Of a stretch of DNA of 64,000 nt, positions 19,223-30,200 are shown in pieces. The DNA is taken from positions 30,972 through 94,971 of the IMG/VR virus record IMGVR_UViG_3300017917_001573. One strand, 5' to 3'. How positions within the stretch are numbered: position 1 is the first letter of the stretch; each line of letters begins with the position of its first letter. Source of the DNA: a virus. The position numbers and the translations under genes are program-made. The notes beneath the pieces are model-generated. The model was not told the origin of the DNA. It worked only from the letters and a program-made list of their open reading frames with translations, and ran no database searches.

Positions 19223-22200
19223 ATGAGTTGTAAAGTAAAATCAATCGAACAAAAATACAGAGATGTTGCACCAAACATTGCAAACGATCTCCAAGACAAT
19301 TATTCTCAAACACTAGACCTGGTTAAACAATCGGGTCTAGTTACATTTGTAGATGGTAAATTTGTAACAAATAAACCTAATGAACTACAAGCATATTTAA
19401 GTACATACAATAAAACAGTAGATATTAAAGATGGTGTAGTATACACCAATCCATTACAGTCTACTATGTTAGAAGGTGGAATGTTAGAATCAGAAGCATT
19501 GAAATATGCTAAATCTATTTTACCTAGTTTGAAAAACAATGAATTATTGTTTGTAACAAGTTTAGCATTAAATGCAAAATTTCATACAGATGCTACTGGA
19601 GCATACAAAAATGGTTTAGTATATATTGCTTCAAACAATGGTGTAGTAGGTAAGTCTGTAATTCGACATGAAGTATTCCATAAAATTTGGAATGAATATT
19701 TATCACCTGCTGAAAAAGATTCTTTATTTAATTACTATAACAAAGACTTTAAAGCAAAAAATCTTTTTGAATTTGAGGAAATGCTTGCAGAAAAATACCA
19801 AGATTATGTATCTACAAAGAAACATAAATCATCTGTTATTAAAACAATCTTCAATAAAATTCTAAGATTCTTTGGTTTAATTACTGCTAATACAGAATCT
19901 ATTTCTAAATTCTTTGATCAAGTTGATTCAGGTGTTTTTAGTATACAAAAAGATGTTGCTGATAATACACCACGCTTTATGAAAAAAGTAGTAGAGAAAA
20001 TGGGTTCTGTACAACGATATGAATTTGGTTTAGAACTAGTTAAAAGTTTTGCAACAGAAGCTTTTGGAAAAGGTTTTGCTACTTCTTTTGTAATAGATGG
20101 TAAGAATAAATTCTTAAATATTCCATCATCAGACATTACAAACTTTCGCCTATACTCCAAAGCTGTCTTAAATCATATTAAAACAAATCCTGCATTTATT
20201 CAAAATTCAAAACTTATTGGTTCTGTATTTGATAATCCTAAGTTTGCTGATTTTAGAGAGTTGGTATTAAAAGATGCAAAAGCGGGTGAAACAAATACGG
20301 TATCACAAAAAGATAGTTTATTAGATGCTGTACAAAAACACTTTGATGAATTGTTTGCAGATGCTTTTGGTATTAAACCAGAAAAACTAAATCTTACAAA
20401 AGAAGAACTAGAAGAACTAGAAAATAATTTGATTGAAAAAGATGAAGAAGAAACTGGTAATCTTTCTCAAGAAATTAAAGATAAAACAAACATTGATGGA
20501 TTTGAAAATAGTTCTCAACGTATCAAAGTATTCTTGAGTACAATAAATGTATTAGACAATGTATTAGACAAGGAATTAGATGATGAATCTAAAGTCAAAT
20601 ACATGAATGCTAAACGTGTATATGCAGCATTGGTAACAGCTATGCAGTATACAAACAAATTAGCTAAAAATGAATCATTTGGTACACAACTAGAAAAGAG
20701 TATACAAAATGGTAGACAAGGTTCTGATAAAAAAACTCTTGATGCAGTATTAAAAAAATTAGCTGCTATTGAAAAATCTATTGCAGATAGAAACAAAAGC
20801 AATTCTTCACCACTTTATTTTTTTAATGCAAATGAAGCACTTATTGTAAATAGTATCTATACAGATACAGAGTTGAGCAAAAAACAAAAACTTACTAATA
20901 AACTGTATCATTTTGATTTTGGTATGTATGACAATTTAGAAATTGTAGATGTATCTAATGATAAATTAAAAGATGGACAGTTTGTTGTAAAAGCATATCA
21001 CATTGCTACAAATAAAATATACTATGCATTATGTGATGGAAAAGTTAGCAAAGAACCTTCTGAATTCAATAAAGCGTTTGTAGAACGTGTTCACAAACTG
21101 TTAGTTGAAAAAAAGACACCTCTAGTACAGAAAGAAAAATCTCTTATTGAATCTATTGTATCTGATTTAACAGGTACTGTAAACAATGATTTGTATACAT
21201 CATTGACAAGTCATTTCTATTCTATTGTAGAACGTAACATTGCATTTATTAAATCTAAGTCTGAGTTTGAAAAGAAACAAATTCTTACAGATGAAGATGG
21301 TGAACCAATTGATATTGACATTGATGATATTGATGAAAATACACCTGTTGAAAAACAAAGACCTATACGAACTGGTAAAATTATAAAGTCTACTGGTTCT
21401 GCTGATATTCCAATTCAAGCTGCAAAGTTTGTTAATGATTTAAATGCTGCAATATTAGAACCACAAAACGGTTTAAAAAATGCAGAGATATTATTGAATG
21501 CATTAAAAACAGAATATAAAGAATCTGATAAACAAGCATTTTCTTTGTATAAAGCAGGTGTAATTGCAGCGTTTACAAATGCTAAATTAAAAAAATCTTA
21601 TGCTGACGCGTACTTCAAAGCTATTGAAAGAAAAGATGCCAACTCTTTTACAAAAGGTGATTTAATTGAATTTTTAACACTTGTTTCAAAATTTGATAAA
21701 AATAAAGGCACACTTGATCAATACATTAATAATGATGAATTAAGTAAAAAGATTTCTACTCCAGCAAATGAAATTGCAAGAAGTATTGTAAGTGGTTTTG
21801 ATATTCCAAATGCAGTAAGTAAAACGATTGGTGGTAAAAAACAATACAAATTTGTTCGTTCTAATACTATCATGCGTAATCTAAAACAATTAGAATCGTA
21901 TGGTAATAATCGTGTATACTCTAAGAATGATGTAAATGCTGAGAATGTATTACCTGCTTGGGCAAGTAACACAAATAATTCATACTCCGTAAACCCATAT
22001 GTTGATCCTACTACAAAATCAGATTTTAAAATTACAGAACATTTTTTAGTAGGTGGAGATGAATATAAGAATGCAAATGGATATGTTAATACTACTCCCT
22101 GGGCAAATTTAACTACTAAACAAAGACATATTCAAGTTCTTCAATACGCATGGGGACATGGTAAATTTAAAGAAGACGCACACCATATCTTTTTACCTCA

Positions 22201-25200
22201 ACAAGGTGATGCTACAACAGCATATGTAGCACAAGTTCCTCTTACGTTTAATACACGTCTTGCATTAGAAAGAACTCTAATGATGCAAGCTAAAAAACTT
22301 ACTAAAGAAGAACAGATTGAAAAACTAGGTTATTCACTAAAAAAATATAATTTCAATGACATTGTTGATTTTGAATTGATGGATGAAGCAGTAAAGAAAG
22401 TAACATCTAAAATCAAAAATCAAACATTTACATCAATGACTGAAAGATGTAGATTTCTTTTGGATCCAGCTAATAAAAATCTTTTAGATGAACTAGAAAA
22501 AGAATTTGAAAAACTTATTCTTAAAGAAGTAGATAAAGAAATTCAGTTTATTGCACAAAACAAATATCATTTTACAGATAACTTTTTTGGAAATGATGTA
22601 TTTGCTACACAAGTAAAAAATGCAAAAACTCCAGAAGAAGCAGCCAACATTTTAAGTAAAGATGTTGACTTTTTGCGTGTTATTAAAAAAATTCTATATT
22701 CGCATTCATACAATGGATATTTCATCAATCAATATTTGAATGGTGATTCAGAAACATATGGTGATGCTGCTGGTACATTAAAACGTAGAGATAGTAATGG
22801 TTCACCAAAAGAAAGTATGCGTATTTCAAATGGTACAGCCGTAAATACAACTGGGGCAAGAGTTAAATTTAGAGCAGCTGTTGTAAAAGATATAAATATT
22901 TTTGGGAACCTAGAAGATGTGGCAGAGAAAGAAGAAAAAGAGGGAAAAGAATTAGACCCAAATCTAAAGAAATGGACTTCTGAAATGTTGCTAAATGAAT
23001 TAGGTTTTACTAAAGAATCAGATCCAGATTTGTTTAATGAATGGGAAGGTGATTACAAACCATCTGATGGTCAAGGTATTCACATTAAACGTAGAAACAA
23101 TGAAATTAGAAGAAACTATGGTACTGAAACAAATTATGGTAGAATTCTAAAACCTTTGATCAATGATAGATACACCAGAAATGGATTTGAAACTCCCTTT
23201 ATTGGAAAGTATTCTAGTATCCTACTAGATGAAAGTGTTGCTAAAGTTTCTCCAATTGCTAAACAGATTATGGATTGGATGGAAAAACACAACATTGATG
23301 AACTATTATTTGATAGTGCTATCAAATGTGGTCAAATGGATTCTCAGTATCAGATAGATTTGAATGATATTCTAAACGACACTGTACCACAATCACATAT
23401 GGATAGTGCTATTGTTGAACTTAACAATGATGCATACGGATTGCAATTAGATCCTATTTCTACTGCTACAAAAGTTACATATCCATCGCAACTATTTTAT
23501 TTCCCACGTATTACACAAGATTTAAAAGAATTTAAAACTGGTGTTAATCCCATTGATATGTATCAGTATATGGCTGATCTAATTGATTTTAGAAAAAGTG
23601 TAGATGATAGAAAAACTAAGTTTGGAGATAAATACAATAGAACAGTATTGTTGAATAAAATCAAAGGTCAATTAGATGCTAAAAATCTAATGGGTAACGA
23701 CTTACTTCAAGATTTATTGAATGCATTTGTTAAACAGAAAAAAGGAAATATTGCATTTAACTTACCAGTATTCTCTGAATTCTTAGAAAATGCGATTCTT
23801 GGAGGTAGATATAAAAATGTAGTACAAACCAAATTCAAAGGTAAAAAGAACGTTCTAGTTTCTTCTGTACTAACAAACAACTATGGTTATAAATTTGATG
23901 AAAATACTGAATCTAAAATACCTAATCTAAAAACTTACAAAAATGATAAAGGTGAAATTGTATCACAAGCTGTTGTTCCAAAAGGAAAGTACATAACTAA
24001 GTCAGATGGAAAAAAGGTATGGAAAGGTTTGATTCCAGAAGAAGTACAAAACAAAATGATTGCTAATCAAAAAGCAGGTAAAGACATTTTAGATGGTGTT
24101 ACTGAACAATTTATTTTGTTCGGTTTCCGTATTCCTTCAACTGGTATCCACTCTGCATTACCATTAGAAATTGTAGGTTTTTATGATGATAAAGGTACAA
24201 ATGGTATTATTGTTCCACCAGATGTAGTACAGAAACATGGATCTGACTTTGACGTAGATAGCTTGTTTACTATTGCATTGGATGAATTTCAAGAAGATTT
24301 CAAGGTTGGAGATACTACATACAGAAAAAATACTGTAGTTGGTGAGAATGGTTCTTTAGAAGATATGTTGAAAGAGTATGCTGAGAAACCTACTTCAGAA
24401 TTAGAAGAGTATATTACAAAAGCATATCAGAACAAGATTGCATCAGAAATGAAAAAAATCTTTGTTCATAAACACAATGCTCACATGATGACTACTACCA
24501 TTAATATGCAACCATACAAAGATGTTATTGAAAGATTGTATGGTAAAAAACAAAAGATCACAGATCCATCTACTATTAATGGTATGTTGAAACAAGTTGA
24601 AGTAGCAATGGCTGGTGTAACAGGTACAGGTATTTCTGCATCTGCATTAAAATTCTTAGGTTACATTTATGAAGCTGGAGAAAATGGTATTCCTAAATTT
24701 AATCCTAAAGTATTGGAAACTATTTCTTTTGTATCTAATGGTCAAACAAAAGTTATTGATCAAGTAACTATTGACAGAGATGCTGTAAAAGAATTGGATG
24801 GTCTAGTAAACTTGAACATTGATAACATTAAAGAGTTAGGTCTAGATGCATTGAATTTGGATACTAATACTATTACATTGTTTATTGCAATGAGAATGGT
24901 AGGTTTAGATTTGAATCAATCTTCTAAAATCATGACTTCTAAATTAATGCGTTATCTCCGAGATAACAATTTAAAAGTCAATACCGATATGTTAGTTACA
25001 TTTGGAATAACGGAAGAAGCTTTTTCAGATAAAAATATTAAACTTGATTTAGATGCATTGTTTGATCCTAAAAACAAAAAACTGTTTAATACAGATTTTA
25101 ACTGGTCTGGATCTGAATATGATTATTCTGAATTTACAGATGCACAAAAGGAATTAACTAAACAATTACTTGTATTCTTGTATAGAATGAGTCAGGTTTC

Positions 25201-27256
25201 TAATATGGCACTTGAAGTAAATACATTAATTGATGCTGTAGCTAAACCTAGAACAACAGTTGAGCAAGCAGAAAATCTAATTGATATATACAACAAATTG
25301 AATGATGAAAAAGGAACACTTCCAGAAGATTATTCTTTTATTGCACAATTAGAACCACATTTACAAGAACTACTTAAAGAACAAGAATCTACAACTGTTT
25401 CTAATACATACATTTTTGATATTCCAAATTTCTTTAAAGTAAACCCACATATCAAAGCTGCTGCAAAATCTGTTATTGCAGAATATGATTTTATGTCTAG
25501 AAACTTTCCATTCTATTCTTCTAAAATTAAACAGTTTATTATTGATAATCCAATACTAAGAAAAGTTAGACTTTCTGAAATTCAAACAGATGATAGAATG
25601 TTAAAAAGACAAGAGCTTATAAAATTTGTAATGTCTGCATTTTCTAAATCAAAACAAGTTAAACCTGTATACATCAATAAGACATTGTTTTCTGGTACAG
25701 ATGCTTTTTACAACATGAGTGCTAAACGTTTAAAAGCCGCTAAAGAAATACTAAAAGACAATTACTTTTTAAAAGTAATCAATCCTACTTCAAAAGGTAT
25801 TTTTAAATTAGAATCTAAATTAGCTGAATTGTACAACCAAAATGCAATTAAAGAATCTTTTGATGAATTGAGATACCTTAAAGAAGAAATTCAAATTATT
25901 CCATATGAAACAAGTATTCAATTAGAAAAAGAATTAGCTGATTACAATGTTACTGCTGAACTTAAAAAAACACTTATTGAGTATGCTAAAGAAAAAGGTG
26001 TATTGGAAACTGTAGACAATATGAACGATATTCAAGAAGGGTATAGAATATTGAATTATACATTTACAAAAATGGATACGTATCAAGAAAATTCATATGC
26101 TGATATTATTTTTGAACAAGTTCTTTTAGATGATGGTTTAACTAACACTTCTCAATCGTTGACTAGATATATTTCAGATGATATTATGATGAAGTATGCA
26201 AAGAATTTTACATCCTTGTTGTCTATAATGAACTCTGCAAACGTAGATCATATGTTGGAAGATTTTACATTAGAATTTATGGTTAAACATAAAAACTTAT
26301 ATACAAATCTTAATTTGAGATCATTAGAAAAAACAAAAACACAATATGTATACGATGATAGTAAGCATCCTAAAGCACTACAAGTACATAGTGGTATGCA
26401 TTCAGAATTGGGTTTTTATGATGCTAGTTTTCCAATAAAAGATAAAAATGATGTTAGACTTAATACAGCTAAAAAACTTATTGAGTATGATGGTGCTATT
26501 ATGAAATTAATTGGACAAGAAGGTGGAACATTGTATTATAGAAAAATTGCTACTTTACCAAAAGGAGAAAATAGAAAGATGTCTTATTCAATGAATGATA
26601 AAATGATTTCATATCAACGTTTGATTAACATGGCAGATGAATTATATCTATCCGCCAATGTTGATCCAGAAATGTTTGAGATAGAAGAAAAACTTGCTAA
26701 TTTATCAGACTATGTTAAAGAAGCTTTTGATACTAAACAAATTGATGAAACAAACAACTATTACAAAGCACTAAAGCATTTTGTACAAAATGTGGTTGGA
26801 ACTAAATTCTCAAACAAAGATACTGTATTAAACGTATTGAAAAGTGACATTAAGTATACACCAATTGATATTATTGAGTTTGCTAAAGATAAACCTATTA
26901 TTCCTGTAAAAGAGAATAAAACTACTATTAAAATAATTAGTACAGAACGACCTGACGATAAAACTAGTGTACAGTTGTTTAACCAATTACGTATTCAATC
27001 AAAAGATTTTACATTGTTTAGAGATCCTAACATTCAAGGTGGTTATTTAGTGACACATCTAATTAGCGATATTGGAATTAAAAACCCAACTCTTTACGAA
27101 TATCATATTACAGAATTGGATGTAAAAGGTGTAACTTTGGAATTGACTCCTGTTAATAGCACAACAGATACATTTAACTTTTCAAATATAGATAAAGTAA
27201 CTGATATGCTAAACGGAGACAAAGAAACTACAATTAAACCATCTTGTAAACTATAA
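19223..27256 (+). CDS. Giant virion RNA polymerase (crAss-like, single-chain) with N-terminal zinc-peptidase signature
   Basis: A 2677-residue protein. Residues 1673-1681 read G-S-D-F-D-V-D-S-L, with D1675, D1677 and D1679 forming the metal-binding DxDxD signature of the double-psi barrel of multisubunit-type RNA polymerases. The preceding RIPSTGIHS and IIVPP segments fit the crAss-like (YonO-related) family. In Cellulophaga phage phi14:2 the homologous protein is packaged in the virion and transcribes early genes. Residues 149-153 are H-E-V-F-H with E185/E186 about 35 residues on, which is a gluzincin-like metallopeptidase signature. This peptidase could process the giant proteins, though no cleavage site is visible. 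The ATG at 19223 has a 31-base leader after the previous gene. The polymerase call is strong. The boundaries of the beta- and beta-prime-like halves cannot be placed by eye. Confidence 0.9.
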   Translation: MSCKVKSIEQKYRDVAPNIANDLQDNYSQTLDLVKQSGLVTFVDGKFVTNKPNELQAYLSTYNKTVDIKDGVVYTNPLQSTMLEGGMLESEALKYAKSILPSLKNNELLFVTSLALNAKFHTDATGAYKNGLVYIASNNGVVGKSVIRHEVFHKIWNEYLSPAEKDSLFNYYNKDFKAKNLFEFEEMLAEKYQDYVSTKKHKSSVIKTIFNKILRFFGLITANTESISKFFDQVDSGVFSIQKDVADNTPRFMKKVVEKMGSVQRYEFGLELVKSFATEAFGKGFATSFVIDGKNKFLNIPSSDITNFRLYSKAVLNHIKTNPAFIQNSKLIGSVFDNPKFADFRELVLKDAKAGETNTVSQKDSLLDAVQKHFDELFADAFGIKPEKLNLTKEELEELENNLIEKDEEETGNLSQEIKDKTNIDGFENSSQRIKVFLSTINVLDNVLDKELDDESKVKYMNAKRVYAALVTAMQYTNKLAKNESFGTQLEKSIQNGRQGSDKKTLDAVLKKLAAIEKSIADRNKSNSSPLYFFNANEALIVNSIYTDTELSKKQKLTNKLYHFDFGMYDNLEIVDVSNDKLKDGQFVVKAYHIATNKIYYALCDGKVSKEPSEFNKAFVERVHKLLVEKKTPLVQKEKSLIESIVSDLTGTVNNDLYTSLTSHFYSIVERNIAFIKSKSEFEKKQILTDEDGEPIDIDIDDIDENTPVEKQRPIRTGKIIKSTGSADIPIQAAKFVNDLNAAILEPQNGLKNAEILLNALKTEYKESDKQAFSLYKAGVIAAFTNAKLKKSYADAYFKAIERKDANSFTKGDLIEFLTLVSKFDKNKGTLDQYINNDELSKKISTPANEIARSIVSGFDIPNAVSKTIGGKKQYKFVRSNTIMRNLKQLESYGNNRVYSKNDVNAENVLPAWASNTNNSYSVNPYVDPTTKSDFKITEHFLVGGDEYKNANGYVNTTPWANLTTKQRHIQVLQYAWGHGKFKEDAHHIFLPQQGDATTAYVAQVPLTFNTRLALERTLMMQAKKLTKEEQIEKLGYSLKKYNFNDIVDFELMDEAVKKVTSKIKNQTFTSMTERCRFLLDPANKNLLDELEKEFEKLILKEVDKEIQFIAQNKYHFTDNFFGNDVFATQVKNAKTPEEAANILSKDVDFLRVIKKILYSHSYNGYFINQYLNGDSETYGDAAGTLKRRDSNGSPKESMRISNGTAVNTTGARVKFRAAVVKDINIFGNLEDVAEKEEKEGKELDPNLKKWTSEMLLNELGFTKESDPDLFNEWEGDYKPSDGQGIHIKRRNNEIRRNYGTETNYGRILKPLINDRYTRNGFETPFIGKYSSILLDESVAKVSPIAKQIMDWMEKHNIDELLFDSAIKCGQMDSQYQIDLNDILNDTVPQSHMDSAIVELNNDAYGLQLDPISTATKVTYPSQLFYFPRITQDLKEFKTGVNPIDMYQYMADLIDFRKSVDDRKTKFGDKYNRTVLLNKIKGQLDAKNLMGNDLLQDLLNAFVKQKKGNIAFNLPVFSEFLENAILGGRYKNVVQTKFKGKKNVLVSSVLTNNYGYKFDENTESKIPNLKTYKNDKGEIVSQAVVPKGKYITKSDGKKVWKGLIPEEVQNKMIANQKAGKDILDGVTEQFILFGFRIPSTGIHSALPLEIVGFYDDKGTNGIIVPPDVVQKHGSDFDVDSLFTIALDEFQEDFKVGDTTYRKNTVVGENGSLEDMLKEYAEKPTSELEEYITKAYQNKIASEMKKIFVHKHNAHMMTTTINMQPYKDVIERLYGKKQKITDPSTINGMLKQVEVAMAGVTGTGISASALKFLGYIYEAGENGIPKFNPKVLETISFVSNGQTKVIDQVTIDRDAVKELDGLVNLNIDNIKELGLDALNLDTNTITLFIAMRMVGLDLNQSSKIMTSKLMRYLRDNNLKVNTDMLVTFGITEEAFSDKNIKLDLDALFDPKNKKLFNTDFNWSGSEYDYSEFTDAQKELTKQLLVFLYRMSQVSNMALEVNTLIDAVAKPRTTVEQAENLIDIYNKLNDEKGTLPEDYSFIAQLEPHLQELLKEQESTTVSNTYIFDIPNFFKVNPHIKAAAKSVIAEYDFMSRNFPFYSSKIKQFIIDNPILRKVRLSEIQTDDRMLKRQELIKFVMSAFSKSKQVKPVYINKTLFSGTDAFYNMSAKRLKAAKEILKDNYFLKVINPTSKGIFKLESKLAELYNQNAIKESFDELRYLKEEIQIIPYETSIQLEKELADYNVTAELKKTLIEYAKEKGVLETVDNMNDIQEGYRILNYTFTKMDTYQENSYADIIFEQVLLDDGLTNTSQSLTRYISDDIMMKYAKNFTSLLSIMNSANVDHMLEDFTLEFMVKHKNLYTNLNLRSLEKTKTQYVYDDSKHPKALQVHSGMHSELGFYDASFPIKDKNDVRLNTAKKLIEYDGAIMKLIGQEGGTLYYRKIATLPKGENRKMSYSMNDKMISYQRLINMADELYLSANVDPEMFEIEEKLANLSDYVKEAFDTKQIDETNNYYKALKHFVQNVVGTKFSNKDTVLNVLKSDIKYTPIDIIEFAKDKPIIPVKENKTTIKIISTERPDDKTSVQLFNQLRIQSKDFTLFRDPNIQGGYLVTHLISDIGIKNPTLYEYHITELDVKGVTLELTPVNSTTDTFNFSNIDKVTDMLNGDKETTIKPSCKL

Positions 27257-27261
27257 CAATT

Positions 27262-30200
27262 ATGTGTGGTACAGACGAAGCTAAAGAAAACCTTATTCTA
27301 CAGGTTCAAAAAATAATTCCAAACTTTAAACATTTAAATCCTGCTTTTAAACAAGAGCAGGATTTAATCATTGTTGATCAACGTAATCAATCCGAGTTGT
27401 ATGCTGCTATTGAAGCATCTAACACAACACTATTTCAATTAACCAATATTGAAAATATAATTGGTGAACCACGATTTCATAAACCTGGTAAAGTAGAATT
27501 ACCTTTAAATCTTACACCAAAAAATATTAGAAATAGGTACATTCAACTTGAACAACAAAGAGATCCTCAACTTTCAGATGAATTACAAGAAGCATACGAT
27601 TTAGCAAAAAAGGAATTTGCTGAAAAAGAATCATTCGATTATATCGTAGATGGTGATGTAAAACCTATTTATGATAATATGGAAAGTAAAACTGTTCAAT
27701 CAAGTATAAAAGTATTTCGACACTTGTCCATTAAAGAAGGTTCTACACTTGAACCATTACCATTTACAGATAGATTGGCTTCTATATTTGGTGATAGAAA
27801 GAAAATGAGTGTTAAAGAAATTATTAATGAAATGATTCAAAACACCAAAGTAAATGATGCACATGGTTATCACAATATCATGTACAACTTCATTTCAAAT
27901 CACATTGGTGATTTTGATGTATACATCAAACCCTTAAAGAAAACTGTTCGAGGACAATATGTATACAGTATGTCTGGTGAAAGAATTGAACTAAATATAG
28001 ATGGTGTAAACGAACGTGTTTTTCTACATGAACTTATGCATGCTGCTACTGCAAGAATTCTTAGAGTATATGAATCAAATCCTGAACAGTTAACAGCTGA
28101 TCAAAAGAATGCTATTTCTGAACTACAAACTATTTTCTCTGAACTATTGGAACAAAAACCATCTTTGGGTAAACAATATGGTTTTACTAACTTAGATGAA
28201 TTTATTGCAGAATTCTTTTCAAATGATTCATTTAGAGAATCAGTTGGAAATATGAAGTTATCTAAATCTTATAAAATTAGATACAAACTTGCAGAACTAA
28301 TTGGTAGACTATTGGGTTTCTTAAATTTTGAACCATATACTAAAAAAGTAGGAGTTGTTGTTATTGATAGAGTATTGATGTTGGCACAAGGTAATTCTGC
28401 ATACAATACAGATGTAGAAGTAGAACTTCAATCTATTTCTCAAAATGAAGAATGGGATATACCATTGGATCAAAATGGAAAACAAGAAGATTTCTACGAA
28501 AACTCTAATACTAAAGAACGTAGAAAGCGTATTACTTCTGCAAACAATGGTTTGTTAAATCTAATGGCTAACAAGACCAATACAGAAGATTATTTAGTAT
28601 CCATCAACTATACAGAAGATGAAATAAAAAATAATGTTGAAAAAGTAACTACACGTTTTCCTAATAAAAAACTTACACCTACTGCATTTAGAGAAGAACT
28701 TAAAAAGTTTTCCAAAATAGATCAGTTGCAAGGTAGTATTAGAGAGTTATTGATTCAATTTGATATTACTAAACAACAAGAACTAAAAGATAAAGCAGAC
28801 AGACTAATTGAAGAATTACAACAATTAGATCCAGAAAAAGTGGTAGACATGTCTTTTTTAAATAGAGGTAGTGAATTTAACGTTCTGGATGAACTATACA
28901 AAAAAATAGGATATACTGGTCAACGTACAGATGTTCCTGCTGAAAAAAGAAACAATATGAATTTTGGTGTAAAAGTTACATCAAAAACATTAGGTTATAT
29001 GGGTACACTTGACTTTGTTATTGATAAACCAGATGGTTCAGTTTCATTTATAGAAATGAAAACAGGTAACTCTTTTCTTAAAGAAAAATCATTTGTATCT
29101 CTTTATTTACATGGTATTGCAGAAGGTGTTCCTATCAGTAATTTGAACAATGCTCAACTACAATTGATGTGGTATATGTTTTTGTACAAGCTACAAAATC
29201 CTAGTAAAACAATTTCAAGTGGTAAAATATTGTATGCTAATAGTGGAAAAACAATTGAATCTAGTGATGCTGTATTTGAATTAGAAAATGATGTATTTAT
29301 CAAATTGATTCATAATTTCTTATTAGATACTAAATTCTTAACCGACAATGGTTTTCCACAAGATTTGTATGAAAAATTGGAACAAGAATATATTGCAAAT
29401 GGTGGTAAATCATTTGATGAATTGTTCATGCCTCAAACATACTACAATGATAGTCCTGAAATTGATTTAAATACTTCAACATTATCAGCAGATGATATTA
29501 TTGAACAAAGTGAAAAAGATATTCTATATAATTCAAAAGGTCTACCATTATCGAAAGGTTCCGAAACTATATATAAAGAACAAAAAGAAACACTTGCTAA
29601 TAAAGCTCTTGTAGTATTGAGAAGATATTCTTCTGAGGCATTGGATTATTCTAGTGCTAATTCTCCATTTAGATTGTTGTATCAAATGAATGATTGGAAC
29701 CAATCTACACTTCAAGCCTTTTCTTTGTATACAGAAAAGAATAGACAATTATATAGTAAAGAATTAACTGAACGTTTGACTACTGTTGAGAATTTTAGAA
29801 AGAAAATCTTTGGTAGTAATATGAAAGGTTTTGTATGGAATTCTAAAAAAACATATGGTCATTTATTTACGGAACATGTTGTATTAGATAGTGAAGGTAA
29901 TGAATTGAGAAAAGAAAAACGTTTATTGCATGCAAATGAAACTGATCCTGAAAATAAAGCTAGATGGAATAGTTTATCACCACAAGAAAAAGAATTCTTA
30001 GATTACTATCATAGACGAATGAAATATTATTATCATCCTGAAACAGGTTTGTTTGCACAAAAGAATATCAATGATATTACAATGTCTAAACAAAACATTT
30101 CTGATATTGATGTAATAAATAAAACAGTTCGTTCAACAGACCCTTTTGTATACTACGAAGGTTGGTATCCTAAAGTAGTTTTAAAGGATACGAATGAAAT

